A stretch of DNA of 64,000 bases from DASZUK01 sp963844575. Its GTDB lineage: Bacteria > Actinomycetota > Acidimicrobiia > Acidimicrobiales > RAAP-2. Made by a program: the position numbers and the translations under genes. Under the pieces are notes generated by a model that ran no database searches, was not told the DNA's origin, and saw only the letters and a program-made list of their open reading frames with translations. This document shows, one piece after another, positions 33,028-41,619 of the stretch. The stretch lies in assembly GCA_963844575.1 (NCBI GenBank), contig CAWJOU010000005.1, positions 1,488,001 through 1,552,000 of the forward strand. The letters are read 5' to 3'. The first letter of the stretch is position 1, and each line of letters starts with the position of its first letter.

Positions 33028-33984
33028 ATGGGCGTCGTGAGCAATCTCGAGTTGATCACGCCCCGGCGGGCGCCGGTCGGCGAGTCGACCGAGGTCGCCC
33101 GGTACCTGCCGCGCCGGGCCCGGACGACCGTCGGTGCGTGGTGCTTTCTCGACTACTACGGGCCCGACGACGTCGCCGCCGGGCCCGGCATGCGCGTCGG
33201 TCCGCATCCCCATATCGGCCTCCAGACGGTCACGTGGCTGCTCGACGGCGAGGTGCTCCACCGCGACAGCCTCGGCAGCGTCCAGCCGATCCGGCCGGGC
33301 CAGCTCAACCTGATGACGGCCGGCGCGGGGATCGCCCACGCGGAGGTGTCACCGGACCCGCACCAGCGGTGGCTCCACGGGCTCCAGCTGTGGGTCGCCC
33401 TGCCCGATGCCGACCGGCTCGCGCCGCCCGCTTTCGAGCATCATCCCGACCTCCCCGTGCTCGACGTCGGCGCGGCGTCGGTGACTGTTCTCGTCGGCGA
33501 CATCGGTGGCGTCGCGTCACCGGCGACGACCTTCTCGCCCTTGGTCGGTGCCGACGTGCGGGCTTCCGGCCCGGCCCGGTCGTCGGTCCCGCTCGCCCCC
33601 GGCTTCGAGCACGCGGTGCTCGTCGTCGACGGGTCGGTCGTCGTCGACGGGTCGCGGCTCTCGACCGGCGACTGCGCCTACCTCGGCCGAGACCGCCGGC
33701 AGCTCGTCGTCGCCGGCGATCCGTCCGGCCGGTTCCTGCTGCTCGGCGGCGAGCCGTTCACCGAGCCGCTCGTGATGTGGTGGAACTTCGTCGGCCGGAC
33801 CGCCGACGAGATCGGCGACGCCCGGGCCGACTGGGAGGCCGGCCGACGCTTCGGCGACGTCGACGGATCCGGCGACCGGGTGCCCGCGCCGCCGCTCCCG
33901 CCGGGGAGGTTGACGGCCTGGCGATCTCAGCCGGCCGGCCGGAGCCGGACGACCGGCAGCTCACGGTCCGTCAGCTCCTGGTAG
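33028..33984 (+). CDS. Pirin family protein
   Basis: 318 residues, bicupin. VGPHPHIGLQTVTWLLDGEVLHRDSLGS near residues 57-84 supplies two His, and the following AGAGIAHAEVSP provides His and Glu, the four-ligand metal site of pirin. Family members are Fe-dependent quercetinase-like or regulatory proteins. Its 3' end overlaps the convergent Ddn-like gene by 58 bases. ATG 33028, with an in-frame GTG 33037 as alternative. Confidence 0.85.
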   Translation: MGVVSNLELITPRRAPVGESTEVARYLPRRARTTVGAWCFLDYYGPDDVAAGPGMRVGPHPHIGLQTVTWLLDGEVLHRDSLGSVQPIRPGQLNLMTAGAGIAHAEVSPDPHQRWLHGLQLWVALPDADRLAPPAFEHHPDLPVLDVGAASVTVLVGDIGGVASPATTFSPLVGADVRASGPARSSVPLAPGFEHAVLVVDGSVVVDGSRLSTGDCAYLGRDRRQLVVAGDPSGRFLLLGGEPFTEPLVMWWNFVGRTADEIGDARADWEAGRRFGDVDGSGDRVPAPPLPPGRLTAWRSQPAGRSRTTGSSRSVSSW

Positions 33985-34373
33985 TGGTCCCAGCCGGCGT
34001 AGAAGGCGGCCAGCCGGGGCCACAGGTCGGCCTTGGCCGCTCCCCGGAGCACATCGGCCACCACCGGGATCTTTCGTCGTCCGACCTGGACGTCGGCGGC
34101 CGGTGTCGCCTCCAGGTTGAGCAGCCACGCCGGCGGCTGGTCACGCCCGCCGTTCGACGCGACGACGACGAGATCGTCGCCGTCGGCCAGGTAGAGCAGC
34201 GGGGTCGTCCGGCGCGTCCCGGTCCGCCGGCCGACGGTCGTGAGGAGGAGGAACGGCCCGACCCGGCTCCGGTGGCCGACGATGCCGCCGGTCGCCCGGT
34301 AGACGTGGCGGTGCAGCCGGTAGAACCACGGCCCGACCGATCGGTCGAAGGCCACCGCACGTTTCGGGTCCAT
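33927..34373 (-). CDS. Deazaflavin (F420)-dependent nitroreductase-like protein (Ddn family)
   Basis: 148 residues. FLLLTTVGRRTGTRRTTPLLYL, ASNGG..Q.PAWLLNLEATP.ADVQVG and the AFYAGWDHYQ segment match the Ddn/F420H2-dependent quinone reductase family of Actinobacteria, which reduces quinones and activates nitroimidazoles. Confirms expected F420 chemistry along with the two LLM-class proteins. Confidence 0.85.
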   Translation of the reverse strand: MDPKRAVAFDRSVGPWFYRLHRHVYRATGGIVGHRSRVGPFLLLTTVGRRTGTRRTTPLLYLADGDDLVVVASNGGRDQPPAWLLNLEATPAADVQVGRRKIPVVADVLRGAAKADLWPRLAAFYAGWDHYQELTDRELPVVRLRPAG

Positions 34374-34433
34374 GTCGAAACGGTACTGGCACCGTCGATC
34401 CTCGCCCTACCGACCCCGACTGCCCGCGGTCGG

Positions 34434-35930
34434 TCACCGCGGTTCGGCGGACAGGCATTCGGCGGACAGGCATTCGGCGGACAGGGCGGCGGTGTCGTCG
34501 TCGACGCTCGTGCCGATGCGACCGAGGGCCGCGGCCCGGCGCTCCCGGGCCACGAGATAGCCGACGACAACGGCTGCGGTGGCGATCGCGAAGACGACGA
34601 CCACGATGCTCTCGGGCCGCGGCGGCCACGGGACGAGGTTCCGGTACATCGTGTACGCCATCGACCCGGCCCCGAGGACGCCGATGGCGACGAACGCCGA
34701 CCACCGGTTGCCCTGCCGCCACAAGAAGACGGCCGCGGCGACGCAGATCAGGGCGTAGACCAGCAGCAGAGGGAAGCCGGAGAGGTCGCCGGCCACCGCG
34801 CCGTAGGTCGAGAGCGGCGTCGAGCTCGTCGCGCCCATGAGCACGACGAGGACCAGCCAGACGACGCCGGCGATCGCCAGGGCGTGGCTGGGCGTGCGGT
34901 AGCGCGGGTGGATCCGCCGCCAGGACGCCGGCGCGACGCCTTCCCGGCTCATCGTGAGCATCATCCGGGCGACCCAGCTGAAGGCGGCGATGAGGGCGGC
35001 GCCGATCGTGAACGCCAACGCGATGTCGACGACGTACCGGTACGAGCCGATGCCCGCGACCTGGGCCAGCGTGCCCATCGGGGCCGGTGACCGGGCTAGG
35101 GACCGGGTGGAGTCCTGGAAGCCGAGGAACAGCGTGTAACTGGAGAACATCCAGACGATCCCGGCCACCGCGACGCTGCCGACCATGGCGATCGGGATGA
35201 TCCGCGTCGGCCGGCGTGCTTCCTGGCCGTAGACGGCCGCGCTCTCGAAGCCGCCGAACCCGCCGACGCCGAGGACGACGGCCGTGAGGACGACGCTCAG
35301 CGAGACGTGGTGGAGGTGCAGCTGCTCCGGGTCGACGACGGAGCCGCGGTGGTCGACCAGGACGGCGACGAAGACGACGAGCATCGCTGCGGTGGCGACG
35401 ACCTCGGTGACGAACATCACCCACGCCGCCGGCCGGGCGCCGATCCGGGACAGGTACCAGCAGATCGCCAGGGCACCGACCGACGTGACGAGCAGGGTCG
35501 GGCGCCCGTACGTGACGCCGAACAGGGTCAGGAATTGGCAGAAGTAGACCCCGAAGCTGAGCACCGACGCGGCGATCGCCGCGCCGCAGAGGACGACCAT
35601 CAGCCAGCCCGTGACCAGCCCGCCGAGCGGCCCGAGCGCCTTGGCCGTCAGCCCGTAGAGCCCGCCGGTCGTGGCAAACCGTCGAGCGAGGACAGCGATC
35701 GAGAGCGCGACCAGCATGATGACGACCGCGGCGATCGCCCACGTCAGCCAGCCGCCGGCGCCGGCCGTGATGGCCACCACCGGGACCGACGTGCCGATGA
35801 CCCCGGAGAGGCCCATCGCGCTCAGTGACTGGCCGGTCACGCCGGCCAGTCCGATCGAGTTCCGCTGGAGCTGCGCCGCCGCCGGCCCGTCCCGCTCGGC
35901 CTCACCGGCTAGCGCTGTCCTGGCCCCCAC
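34434..35930 (-). CDS. APC-superfamily amino acid permease
   Basis: About 498 residues and 12 membrane helices. LSGVIGTSVPVVAITAG and GGLYGLTAKALGPLGGLVTGW, GGFGGFESAAVYGQEARRP and SREGVAPASWRRIHPRYRTPSHAL are typical APC-family features; the fourth matches the conserved loop before helix 9. The start is uncertain: GTG 35930 or GTG 35933 fits best, with a long upstream open frame running through the SOS promoter. C-terminus ends in LSAEC repeats from a 15-base tandem repeat. Substrate unknown. Confidence 0.82.
   Translation of the reverse strand: MGARTALAGEAERDGPAAAQLQRNSIGLAGVTGQSLSAMGLSGVIGTSVPVVAITAGAGGWLTWAIAAVVIMLVALSIAVLARRFATTGGLYGLTAKALGPLGGLVTGWLMVVLCGAAIAASVLSFGVYFCQFLTLFGVTYGRPTLLVTSVGALAICWYLSRIGARPAAWVMFVTEVVATAAMLVVFVAVLVDHRGSVVDPEQLHLHHVSLSVVLTAVVLGVGGFGGFESAAVYGQEARRPTRIIPIAMVGSVAVAGIVWMFSSYTLFLGFQDSTRSLARSPAPMGTLAQVAGIGSYRYVVDIALAFTIGAALIAAFSWVARMMLTMSREGVAPASWRRIHPRYRTPSHALAIAGVVWLVLVVLMGATSSTPLSTYGAVAGDLSGFPLLLVYALICVAAAVFLWRQGNRWSAFVAIGVLGAGSMAYTMYRNLVPWPPRPESIVVVVFAIATAAVVVGYLVARERRAAALGRIGTSVDDDTAALSAECLSAECLSAEPR
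34443..34485. repeat. 15-base tandem repeat at the permease C-terminus
   Basis: Nearly three copies of TTCGGCGGACAGGCA. In the permease frame it encodes LSAEC twice and LSAE once near the end of the protein; 15 bases preserve frame. Confidence 0.85.
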
Positions 35931-35994
35931 CACGGCGAGAACAATGCCATACCGCCTCGGCCGGACCGGGGAGGACGCGGGCGCCGACGGCGGG

Positions 35995-36016
35995 TACTGT
36001 AGCGAACATATGTTCG
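35995..36016 (+). promoter_or_regulatory. LexA/SOS box with -10 element at the imuA' start
   Basis: CGAAC-ATAT-GTTCG (36003-36016) is a perfect palindrome matching the actinobacterial LexA box (consensus TCGAAC-N4-GTTCGA). TACTGT (35995-36000) just before it is a -10 element. The imuA' ATG (36010) lies inside the box, which implies a leaderless mRNA and direct blocking of initiation by LexA. Confidence 0.88.
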
Positions 36017-36702
36017 GTTCTTCGGGCACTGCGGCCCTACATCCCACTCGGCGGCGACCCGGCGACCCGGCGACGCTCGGCGAGCTCGCCGAGCGGGTCC
36101 GGCCGACCACCGCCAGCCGGACCCGGCTGCTGCCGGTGCCCGACGCCTTGACCGCGCTCCTGCCCGACGGTGGGCTGCGCCGGGGCAGCGTCGTCCGCTG
36201 CCGCGGGGCAGGGGCCCTCAGCCTCGCCCTCGCCACGGCCGGCGCGGCGTCGGCCGCCGGCTCGTGGTGCGGTCTCGTCGGCGTCGACGACGTCGGCGCC
36301 CTCGCCGCGGCCGGCTACGGCGTCGATCTCCACCGGCTGGCCGTCGTCCGGGCCCCGGCCGCCCAGTGGGCCGTGGCGGTCGGCCGGCTGCTCGACGGTC
36401 TCGACGTCGTCGTCGTGCGACCGCCCGGTCGTCCCCGGCCGCCGGTCGTCCGCTCGCTGGCCGCCCGGGCCCGGGAGCGGCGGGCCGTCCTGATCGTCCT
36501 CGGCGGCCGCGCCCGCTGGCCCGAGCCGACCGACGTCGGCCTCTGCGTGACCGACCGGCGGTGGCACGGGCTCGACCGGGGGGCCGGCCGCCTCCAGGCC
36601 CGCCGGGTCACCGTCGTCGCCGACGGACGGGGACCGGCGGCCCGGCCGATCCGGTGTGAGCTGTGGTTGCCGGCCGCCACCGGTCGGGTTGCCGCCGCGT
36701 AG
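36010..36702 (+). CDS. imuA': ImuA' mutasome accessory protein
   Basis: 230 residues related to RecA/SulA-like accessory factors of the mutasome. Leu/Pro-rich LPVPDALTALLPDGGLRRGSVVRCRG near residue 45, DDVGALAAAGYGVDLHRLAVVRAP, and ARARERRAVLIVLGG fit ImuA'. It starts within the SOS box and lies ten bases upstream of imuB. In mycobacteria ImuA' and ImuB together let DnaE2 copy damaged DNA and cause induced mutations. Whether ImuA' retains ATP binding cannot be told; no clean Walker A motif is visible. Confidence 0.83.
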   Translation: MFGSSGTAALHPTRRRPGDPATLGELAERVRPTTASRTRLLPVPDALTALLPDGGLRRGSVVRCRGAGALSLALATAGAASAAGSWCGLVGVDDVGALAAAGYGVDLHRLAVVRAPAAQWAVAVGRLLDGLDVVVVRPPGRPRPPVVRSLAARARERRAVLIVLGGRARWPEPTDVGLCVTDRRWHGLDRGAGRLQARRVTVVADGRGPAARPIRCELWLPAATGRVAAA

Positions 36703-36711
36703 GGACGGCCG

Positions 36712-37857
36712 ATGGAGCGGTTGTTGTTGATCGGCTGCCCGGCGCTGATGGACCCGGACGACGACGGTCAGGTCCTCCGGCAGCTCGCCGCCCTGATGGA
36801 GGCCCTCGCCGAGGTCTGCCCCTGGATCGACCCCGTCCGTCCCGGAGTCCTGGCTCTCCCGGTTCGGGGGCCGGCCCGTTACTTCGGCGGAGAGGTGGCC
36901 GTACTGGAGCGGGTGGCCGACATCGTCGGGGCCTCCCACGACGACGTGCTCCTGGGGGTGGCCGACGGGGTGTTCGCGGCCGCCCTGGCCGCCCTCGCCG
37001 GTCGCCTCGTCGCCCCCGACCGGACGCCGGCCTTCCTCGCCCCCTGGCCGGTGGCCACCTTGGCCGAGCCGGAGCTGGCCGATCTGCTCGTCCGGCTCGG
37101 GCTGCCCAGCCTCGGGGCGTTCGCCGCTCTGCCCGCCCGCGATGTCGTCGCCCGCCTCGGGAGCGACGGCGTCCTCCGTCACCGGATCGCCCGCGGGCTC
37201 GACGGCGAGCGGCCCGGCTACCGGGTTCCCGACCTCGCCGCTCGGCTCGCCACCCTCGAGCACCACGTCCCCCTGCGGAACCACCAGCCCGGTTTCTGGG
37301 GAGGGGTCAGCGCGGCCGACGAGCGGGCGGCCGAGGCGCTCGTCGGCCTGCAGCGACAGCTCGGGTCCGGAGCGGTCGCGGTCGTCTCGACGGCCGGTGG
37401 GCGTGGCCCGGCCGACCGTGCCCGCTTCACGCCCTGGCGGGCCGACCAGCCGGTCCCCGACGCCGGCGGGCGCGACGGTGGGGCCGACGGTGGTTCGTTC
37501 GGCGAGCCGTGGCCCGGTCGGCTGCCGCCGCCGTTCCCGGCCCGGGTGCCCGACGCCGGCTGGCCGGCCGAGCTCGTCGACCGGGCCGGCGCTCCGGTGG
37601 CCGTCACCACCCGGGGGCTGCTGACCGCGGTGCCGGACCGGCTGTCGGTGGCCGGCGAGCGCTGGGCCGCGGTCACCGGCTGGAGCGCGCCGTGGCCGGT
37701 CGACGAGCGATGGTGGTCACCGGACCGGCACCGCTCGGTCCGCCTGCAGGTGGCCACCGCCGACGGGCGAGCCCACCTCCTGGCGGCCGGGCACCCCTCG
37801 GCGGGGTACCTCTCGGCGGGGCACGGCGGCTGGCGGCTCGAAGCGAGCTACGACTGA
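36712..37857 (+). CDS. imuB: ImuB, Y-family polymerase-like mutasome subunit, apparently shortened at its N-terminus
   Basis: 381 residues, clearly shorter than the ~500 or more of mycobacterial ImuB. The frame covers PVRPGVLALPVRGPARYFGGE, LGLPSLGAFAALPARDVVARLG and the C-terminal WRLEASYD, all recognisable, but the usual first ~60-70 residues containing the CPDWP-type start of the palm are missing and replaced by MERLLLIGCPALMDPDDD. SxDE polymerase active-site residues are absent, as in other ImuB. No canonical beta-clamp motif of the QLPLW type is obvious. It sits between imuA' and dnaE2; its stop overlaps the dnaE2 ATG by one base. Confidence 0.82.
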   Translation: MERLLLIGCPALMDPDDDGQVLRQLAALMEALAEVCPWIDPVRPGVLALPVRGPARYFGGEVAVLERVADIVGASHDDVLLGVADGVFAAALAALAGRLVAPDRTPAFLAPWPVATLAEPELADLLVRLGLPSLGAFAALPARDVVARLGSDGVLRHRIARGLDGERPGYRVPDLAARLATLEHHVPLRNHQPGFWGGVSAADERAAEALVGLQRQLGSGAVAVVSTAGGRGPADRARFTPWRADQPVPDAGGRDGGADGGSFGEPWPGRLPPPFPARVPDAGWPAELVDRAGAPVAVTTRGLLTAVPDRLSVAGERWAAVTGWSAPWPVDERWWSPDRHRSVRLQVATADGRAHLLAAGHPSAGYLSAGHGGWRLEASYD

Positions 37858-40800
37858 TGGACGACCTGTCCGGTGCCGAGCCGGCCTATGCCGAGCTGCA
37901 CTGCCACTCCAACTTCTCCTTCCTCGACGGCGCCTCCCATCCCGAGGCGCTCGTCGCCGAGGCCGTCCGGCGCGGCCTCGGCGCGCTGGCCCTGACCGAC
38001 CACGACGGCCTGTACGGCGTCGTCCGCTTCCACGAGGCCGCGGCCGCGGCCGGGCTGGCGACGGTGTTCGGCGCCGAACTGACCCTGGCCCCAGCGGGCC
38101 CGCGCACCGGCGAGCCGGACCCGACCGGGCAGCACCTCGTCGTCCTCGCCCGCAACCCCAACGGGTACGCCCGGCTCAGCCGGACCATCGCCGACGCCCA
38201 TCTGGCCGCGGGGGAGAAGGGCCGCCCGACCGTCCGGCTCGACGACCTCGCCAGCGCCCACGATGGCGACTGGCAGGTGCTGACCGGCTGTCGCAAGGGC
38301 GCCGTCCCGGCCGCGGTCGTCGCCGACGGCCCCCGGGCCGCCCGGCGCGAGCTCGACCGCCTCGTCGACGTGTTCGGCCGTGAGCACGTCGCGGTCGAGC
38401 TGTGGGACCACGGCGACCCGCTCGACTCGACCCGCAACGACGCGCTCGCTCTCCTCGCCGCCCACGCCGACGTCGACCTCGTCGCCACCAACAACGTCCA
38501 CTACGCCCGGCCGGCCGACTTCGCGCTGGCCGGCACCGTCGCCGCGGTGCGGGCCAACCGGCCGCTCGAGGAACTGGCCGGCTGGCTACCGGCGTCGGCC
38601 GCGGCCGCCCTGCGGTCCGGCGCCGAGCAGGCCAGTCGGTTCGCCCGCTGGCCGGGCGTCGTCGCCCGGGCGGCCGAGATCGGCGCGGCCTGCGCGTTCG
38701 ACCTGCAGTTGATGGCCCCCCGCCTCCCGACCTACCGGGTGCCGGCGGGGCACACCGAACAGAGCTGGCTGGTCGAGCTGGTCGAGCGGCGGGCCCCCCG
38801 GCGCTACGGGCCGCGCCGCCACGAGACGGTGGCCGGCGCCTGGGCCCGGCTCGACGAGGAGCTCGCGACCATCGGCACGCTCGGCTTCGCCGGGTACTTC
38901 CTGACCGTCTTCGACATCGCCCAGTTCTGCCGGACCCACGACATCTACTGTCAGGGCCGCGGCTCGGCCGCCACCTCCGCCGTCTGCTACGTCCTCGATA
39001 TCACCGTCGTCGACGCGGTCGACCGGAAACTGCTCTTCGCCCGTTTCCTGAGCCCGACCCGCGAGGGCGCGCCGGACATCGACCTCGACATCGAGTCCGG
39101 CCGGCGCGAGGAGGTGATCCAGTACGTCTACGAGAAGTACGACCGCCGGCACACCGCTCAGGTCGCCAACGTCATCACGTACCGCCACCGCTCGGCCGTC
39201 CGCGACGTCGGTAAGGCCCTCGGCCATTCGCCCGAACAGCTCGACCGGTGGGCCAAGGCGACCGATCGGGACCAGGCCGTCGGCGACCGTGACGACGTCC
39301 CCCCGCTCGTCCGCCACCTCGCCGGCCAGCTGCTCGGCTCCCCCCGCCATCTCGGCATCCACTCCGGCGGCATGGTCATCTGCGACCGCCCGGTCGTCGA
39401 CGTCTGCCCGGTCGAGCCGGCCCGGATGCCCGGGCGGACGGTCCTGCAGTGGGACAAGGACGACTGCGCGACCATCGGGCTCGTCAAGTTCGACCTGCTC
39501 GGTCTCGGGATGCTCGAAGCCCTGCACCACATGGTCGACCTCGTCCGTGAGCACCACCACGTCGAGCTCGACCTCGCCGCGTTGCCGGAAGAGGACGCGG
39601 TCTACGACCGGCTGTGCCGGGCCGACACCGTCGGCGTCTTCCAGGTCGAGAGCCGGGCGCAGATGGGAACGCTGCCCCGCGTCCAGCCCCGCAGCCTCTA
39701 CGAGCTCGCCGTCGAGGTCGCGCTGATCCGGCCGGGCCCGATCCAAGGCAACGCCGTTCATCCGTACATCCGCCGCAAGCGCGGTCGGGAGCCCGTCGTC
39801 TACCTCCACCCGTCACTCGAACGGATGATGAAGCCCACTCTCGAGCGGATCCTCGAACGGACCCTTGGCGTTCCGCTCTTTCAGGAGCAGCTGATGGAGA
39901 TCACCGTCGAGGTCGCCGGGCTGTCGGTCGCCGAGGCCGACGAGCTGCGCCGGGCCATGAGCCACAAGCGCTCCGGTGAGCTGATGGCCGGTCTGCGGGC
40001 CCGGCTGTTCGCCGGCATGGCCGAGAAGAAGGTGCCCGAGATCGTGCAGAAGGACATCGTCGAACGGCTCGCCTCTTTCACCAGCTTCGGCTTCCCCGAG
40101 TCCCACGCCCTTTCCTTCGCCGCCCTCGTCTACTCCTCCGCCTGGTTGAAGCTGCACTACCCCGCCGCCTTCACCGCCGGCCTGCTCAACGCCCAGCCGA
40201 TGGGGTTCTGGTCCCCCCAGAGCCTGCTCGCCGACGCCAAGCGCCACGGTGTCGTCGTCCACCGGCCCGACGTCAACGCCAGCGCGGTCGGTGTCCGGCC
40301 AGGCGCAGTGGACCCGGCGGCCGATGCCCGGGCCGCCGCCGGTGGAGTCGGCGCCGGTGGGGTCGGCGCCGACGGGCGCAGCCCCGCTGGCGGAACTGGG
40401 GGCGGTGCGGCCGGCGGGGGCGGGTGGCTCGATCCGGGGGCTCCGGCGATCCGCCTGGGCCTCGCGTCCGTCCGGGCCGTCGGAGAGGAGACCGCGGCCC
40501 GGCTGGTCGCCGGTCAGCCGTGGGGGAGCCAGGAGGAGCTCGTCCGCCGCGGCGGCCTGACCCGGTCGCAGCTGGAGGCCCTCGCCCTCGCCGGCGCGCT
40601 CGATCAGCTGACCGGCGACCAGCAACGGTCGCGGCGGCGGCTGGTCTGGACGGCCGGCGCGGCGGCCCAGTCCACCTTGGGCCACCTTCCGGGCATCGTC
40701 ACCGGCGCGAACCCGCCGCCGCTCCCGGTGCCGTCGCCGCTCGAAGCGATCGCCGACGACCTTTGGGCCATCGGCGTGACCCCGGAACGCACGGCCATCG

Positions 40801-41144
40801 AACTGGTCCGGACGACACTGGCCCGCCGGGGGGTGGTCCCCGCCCGGACACTGCCGACGTGGGCAGTGTCCGGGCGGGTGACCGTGGCCGGGGTGGTGAC
40901 CCACCGCCAGCAGCCGGAGACGGCCGGTGGTGCCGTGTTCTTGAACCTCGAAGACGAGACCGGTCTGGTCAACGTCGTCTGTTCACGCGGTGGATGGGTC
41001 CGTTGGCGATCGGTCGCGCTGACGTCACCGGCCCTCGTCGTGCGGGGCCGGCTGGAGCGATCCGACGGCGTCGTCAACGTGTTGGCCGAGCGGTTCGAAC
41101 CGCTCCCGCTCGGCTCGGCTCCTGGGTCCCGGGACTTCCGCTGA
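37857..41144 (+). CDS. dnaE2: Error-prone DNA polymerase DnaE2
   Basis: 1095 residues. N-terminal PHP domain (ELHCHSNFSFLDGAS, LTDHDGLYGVVRF), DNA polymerase III alpha-type core with GRGSAATSAVCYVLDIT and the catalytic aspartates in PDIDLDIE near residue 407, then thumb/fingers (GFPESHALSFAALVYSSAWLKLHYPAAF), helix-hairpin-helix and an OB domain (VAGVVTHRQQPETAGGAVFLNLEDETGLVNVV). A ~45-residue Gly/Ala-rich insertion lies near residues 815-855. ATG 37857 overlaps the imuB stop (TGATG); the longer open frame upstream covers imuB in another frame. Third gene of the SOS mutagenesis operon. Confidence 0.93.
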   Translation: MDDLSGAEPAYAELHCHSNFSFLDGASHPEALVAEAVRRGLGALALTDHDGLYGVVRFHEAAAAAGLATVFGAELTLAPAGPRTGEPDPTGQHLVVLARNPNGYARLSRTIADAHLAAGEKGRPTVRLDDLASAHDGDWQVLTGCRKGAVPAAVVADGPRAARRELDRLVDVFGREHVAVELWDHGDPLDSTRNDALALLAAHADVDLVATNNVHYARPADFALAGTVAAVRANRPLEELAGWLPASAAAALRSGAEQASRFARWPGVVARAAEIGAACAFDLQLMAPRLPTYRVPAGHTEQSWLVELVERRAPRRYGPRRHETVAGAWARLDEELATIGTLGFAGYFLTVFDIAQFCRTHDIYCQGRGSAATSAVCYVLDITVVDAVDRKLLFARFLSPTREGAPDIDLDIESGRREEVIQYVYEKYDRRHTAQVANVITYRHRSAVRDVGKALGHSPEQLDRWAKATDRDQAVGDRDDVPPLVRHLAGQLLGSPRHLGIHSGGMVICDRPVVDVCPVEPARMPGRTVLQWDKDDCATIGLVKFDLLGLGMLEALHHMVDLVREHHHVELDLAALPEEDAVYDRLCRADTVGVFQVESRAQMGTLPRVQPRSLYELAVEVALIRPGPIQGNAVHPYIRRKRGREPVVYLHPSLERMMKPTLERILERTLGVPLFQEQLMEITVEVAGLSVAEADELRRAMSHKRSGELMAGLRARLFAGMAEKKVPEIVQKDIVERLASFTSFGFPESHALSFAALVYSSAWLKLHYPAAFTAGLLNAQPMGFWSPQSLLADAKRHGVVVHRPDVNASAVGVRPGAVDPAADARAAAGGVGAGGVGADGRSPAGGTGGGAAGGGGWLDPGAPAIRLGLASVRAVGEETAARLVAGQPWGSQEELVRRGGLTRSQLEALALAGALDQLTGDQQRSRRRLVWTAGAAAQSTLGHLPGIVTGANPPPLPVPSPLEAIADDLWAIGVTPERTAIELVRTTLARRGVVPARTLPTWAVSGRVTVAGVVTHRQQPETAGGAVFLNLEDETGLVNVVCSRGGWVRWRSVALTSPALVVRGRLERSDGVVNVLAERFEPLPLGSAPGSRDFR

Positions 41145-41164
41145 GCGGGCGCCCGGGCCCCGGA

Positions 41165-41185
41165 TGTTCGCTAGGTGTTCGCTAG
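41165..41185. repeat. 11-base direct repeat between convergent genes
   Basis: TGTTCGCTAG occurs at 41165-41174 and 41176-41185. It lies between dnaE2 and the convergent small gene and supplies that gene's TAG stop. Confidence 0.7.
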
Positions 41186-41619
41186 CCCCGGGTGCGCGGG
41201 ATGCCGGCCTTTTCGAGGACCGACGCGCTGACACCAACCGCCCGCCAGGCCGAGTAGGAGATCCCCTTACGGGCACCGTAGGCCTTGGCGACCTTCGTGA
41301 ACTCCTTCTCCAAAGCGGCCAGGTCGACGGTCTCGTCCGACTGGGCCAGCTCGGCCTCGAGGTCCCGTTGCTCTTGCACCAGATGCAACCGGTTCAACAC
41401 GCTGGCGGTCGACAGCTCCTGCTCGATCGAGGTCAGCTTCTTCTGGATCGACTCCGTCGTCCGCCGACGGCCCCGGCGCGGTTTGGTGGATTCCAGGGCC
41501 TCGAGGTAGGCCCGAACAACTCGGCCTTCCTCGCGCCCCTTTGCCAAAGCCGCTTTGTGGGCGTCGGTCATCGCTCCGGCCTTGCGAGGCCTTCTCTTGG
41601 TCACATTGGTGGTCGCCAT
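41182..41619 (-). CDS. Small coiled-coil protein of unknown function
   Basis: 145 residues. N-terminal basic segment (KRRPRKAG), a middle helical region with heptad character (IQKKLTSIEQELSTASVLNRLHLVQEQRDLEAEL) and a conserved C-terminus AYGARKGISYSAWRAVGVSASVLEKAGI that recurs in uncharacterised actinobacterial proteins. ATG 41619 is chosen because TATAGA (minus strand, 41635-41630) lies ten bases upstream. Possibly DNA-associated, but no function can be named. Confidence 0.72.
   Translation of the reverse strand: MATTNVTKRRPRKAGAMTDAHKAALAKGREEGRVVRAYLEALESTKPRRGRRRTTESIQKKLTSIEQELSTASVLNRLHLVQEQRDLEAELAQSDETVDLAALEKEFTKVAKAYGARKGISYSAWRAVGVSASVLEKAGIPRTRG

Noticed and set aside
36663..37856. 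Upstream extension of the dnaE2 frame through imuB
   Set aside because: The PHP domain starts at 37857, and imuB is supported in another frame there.
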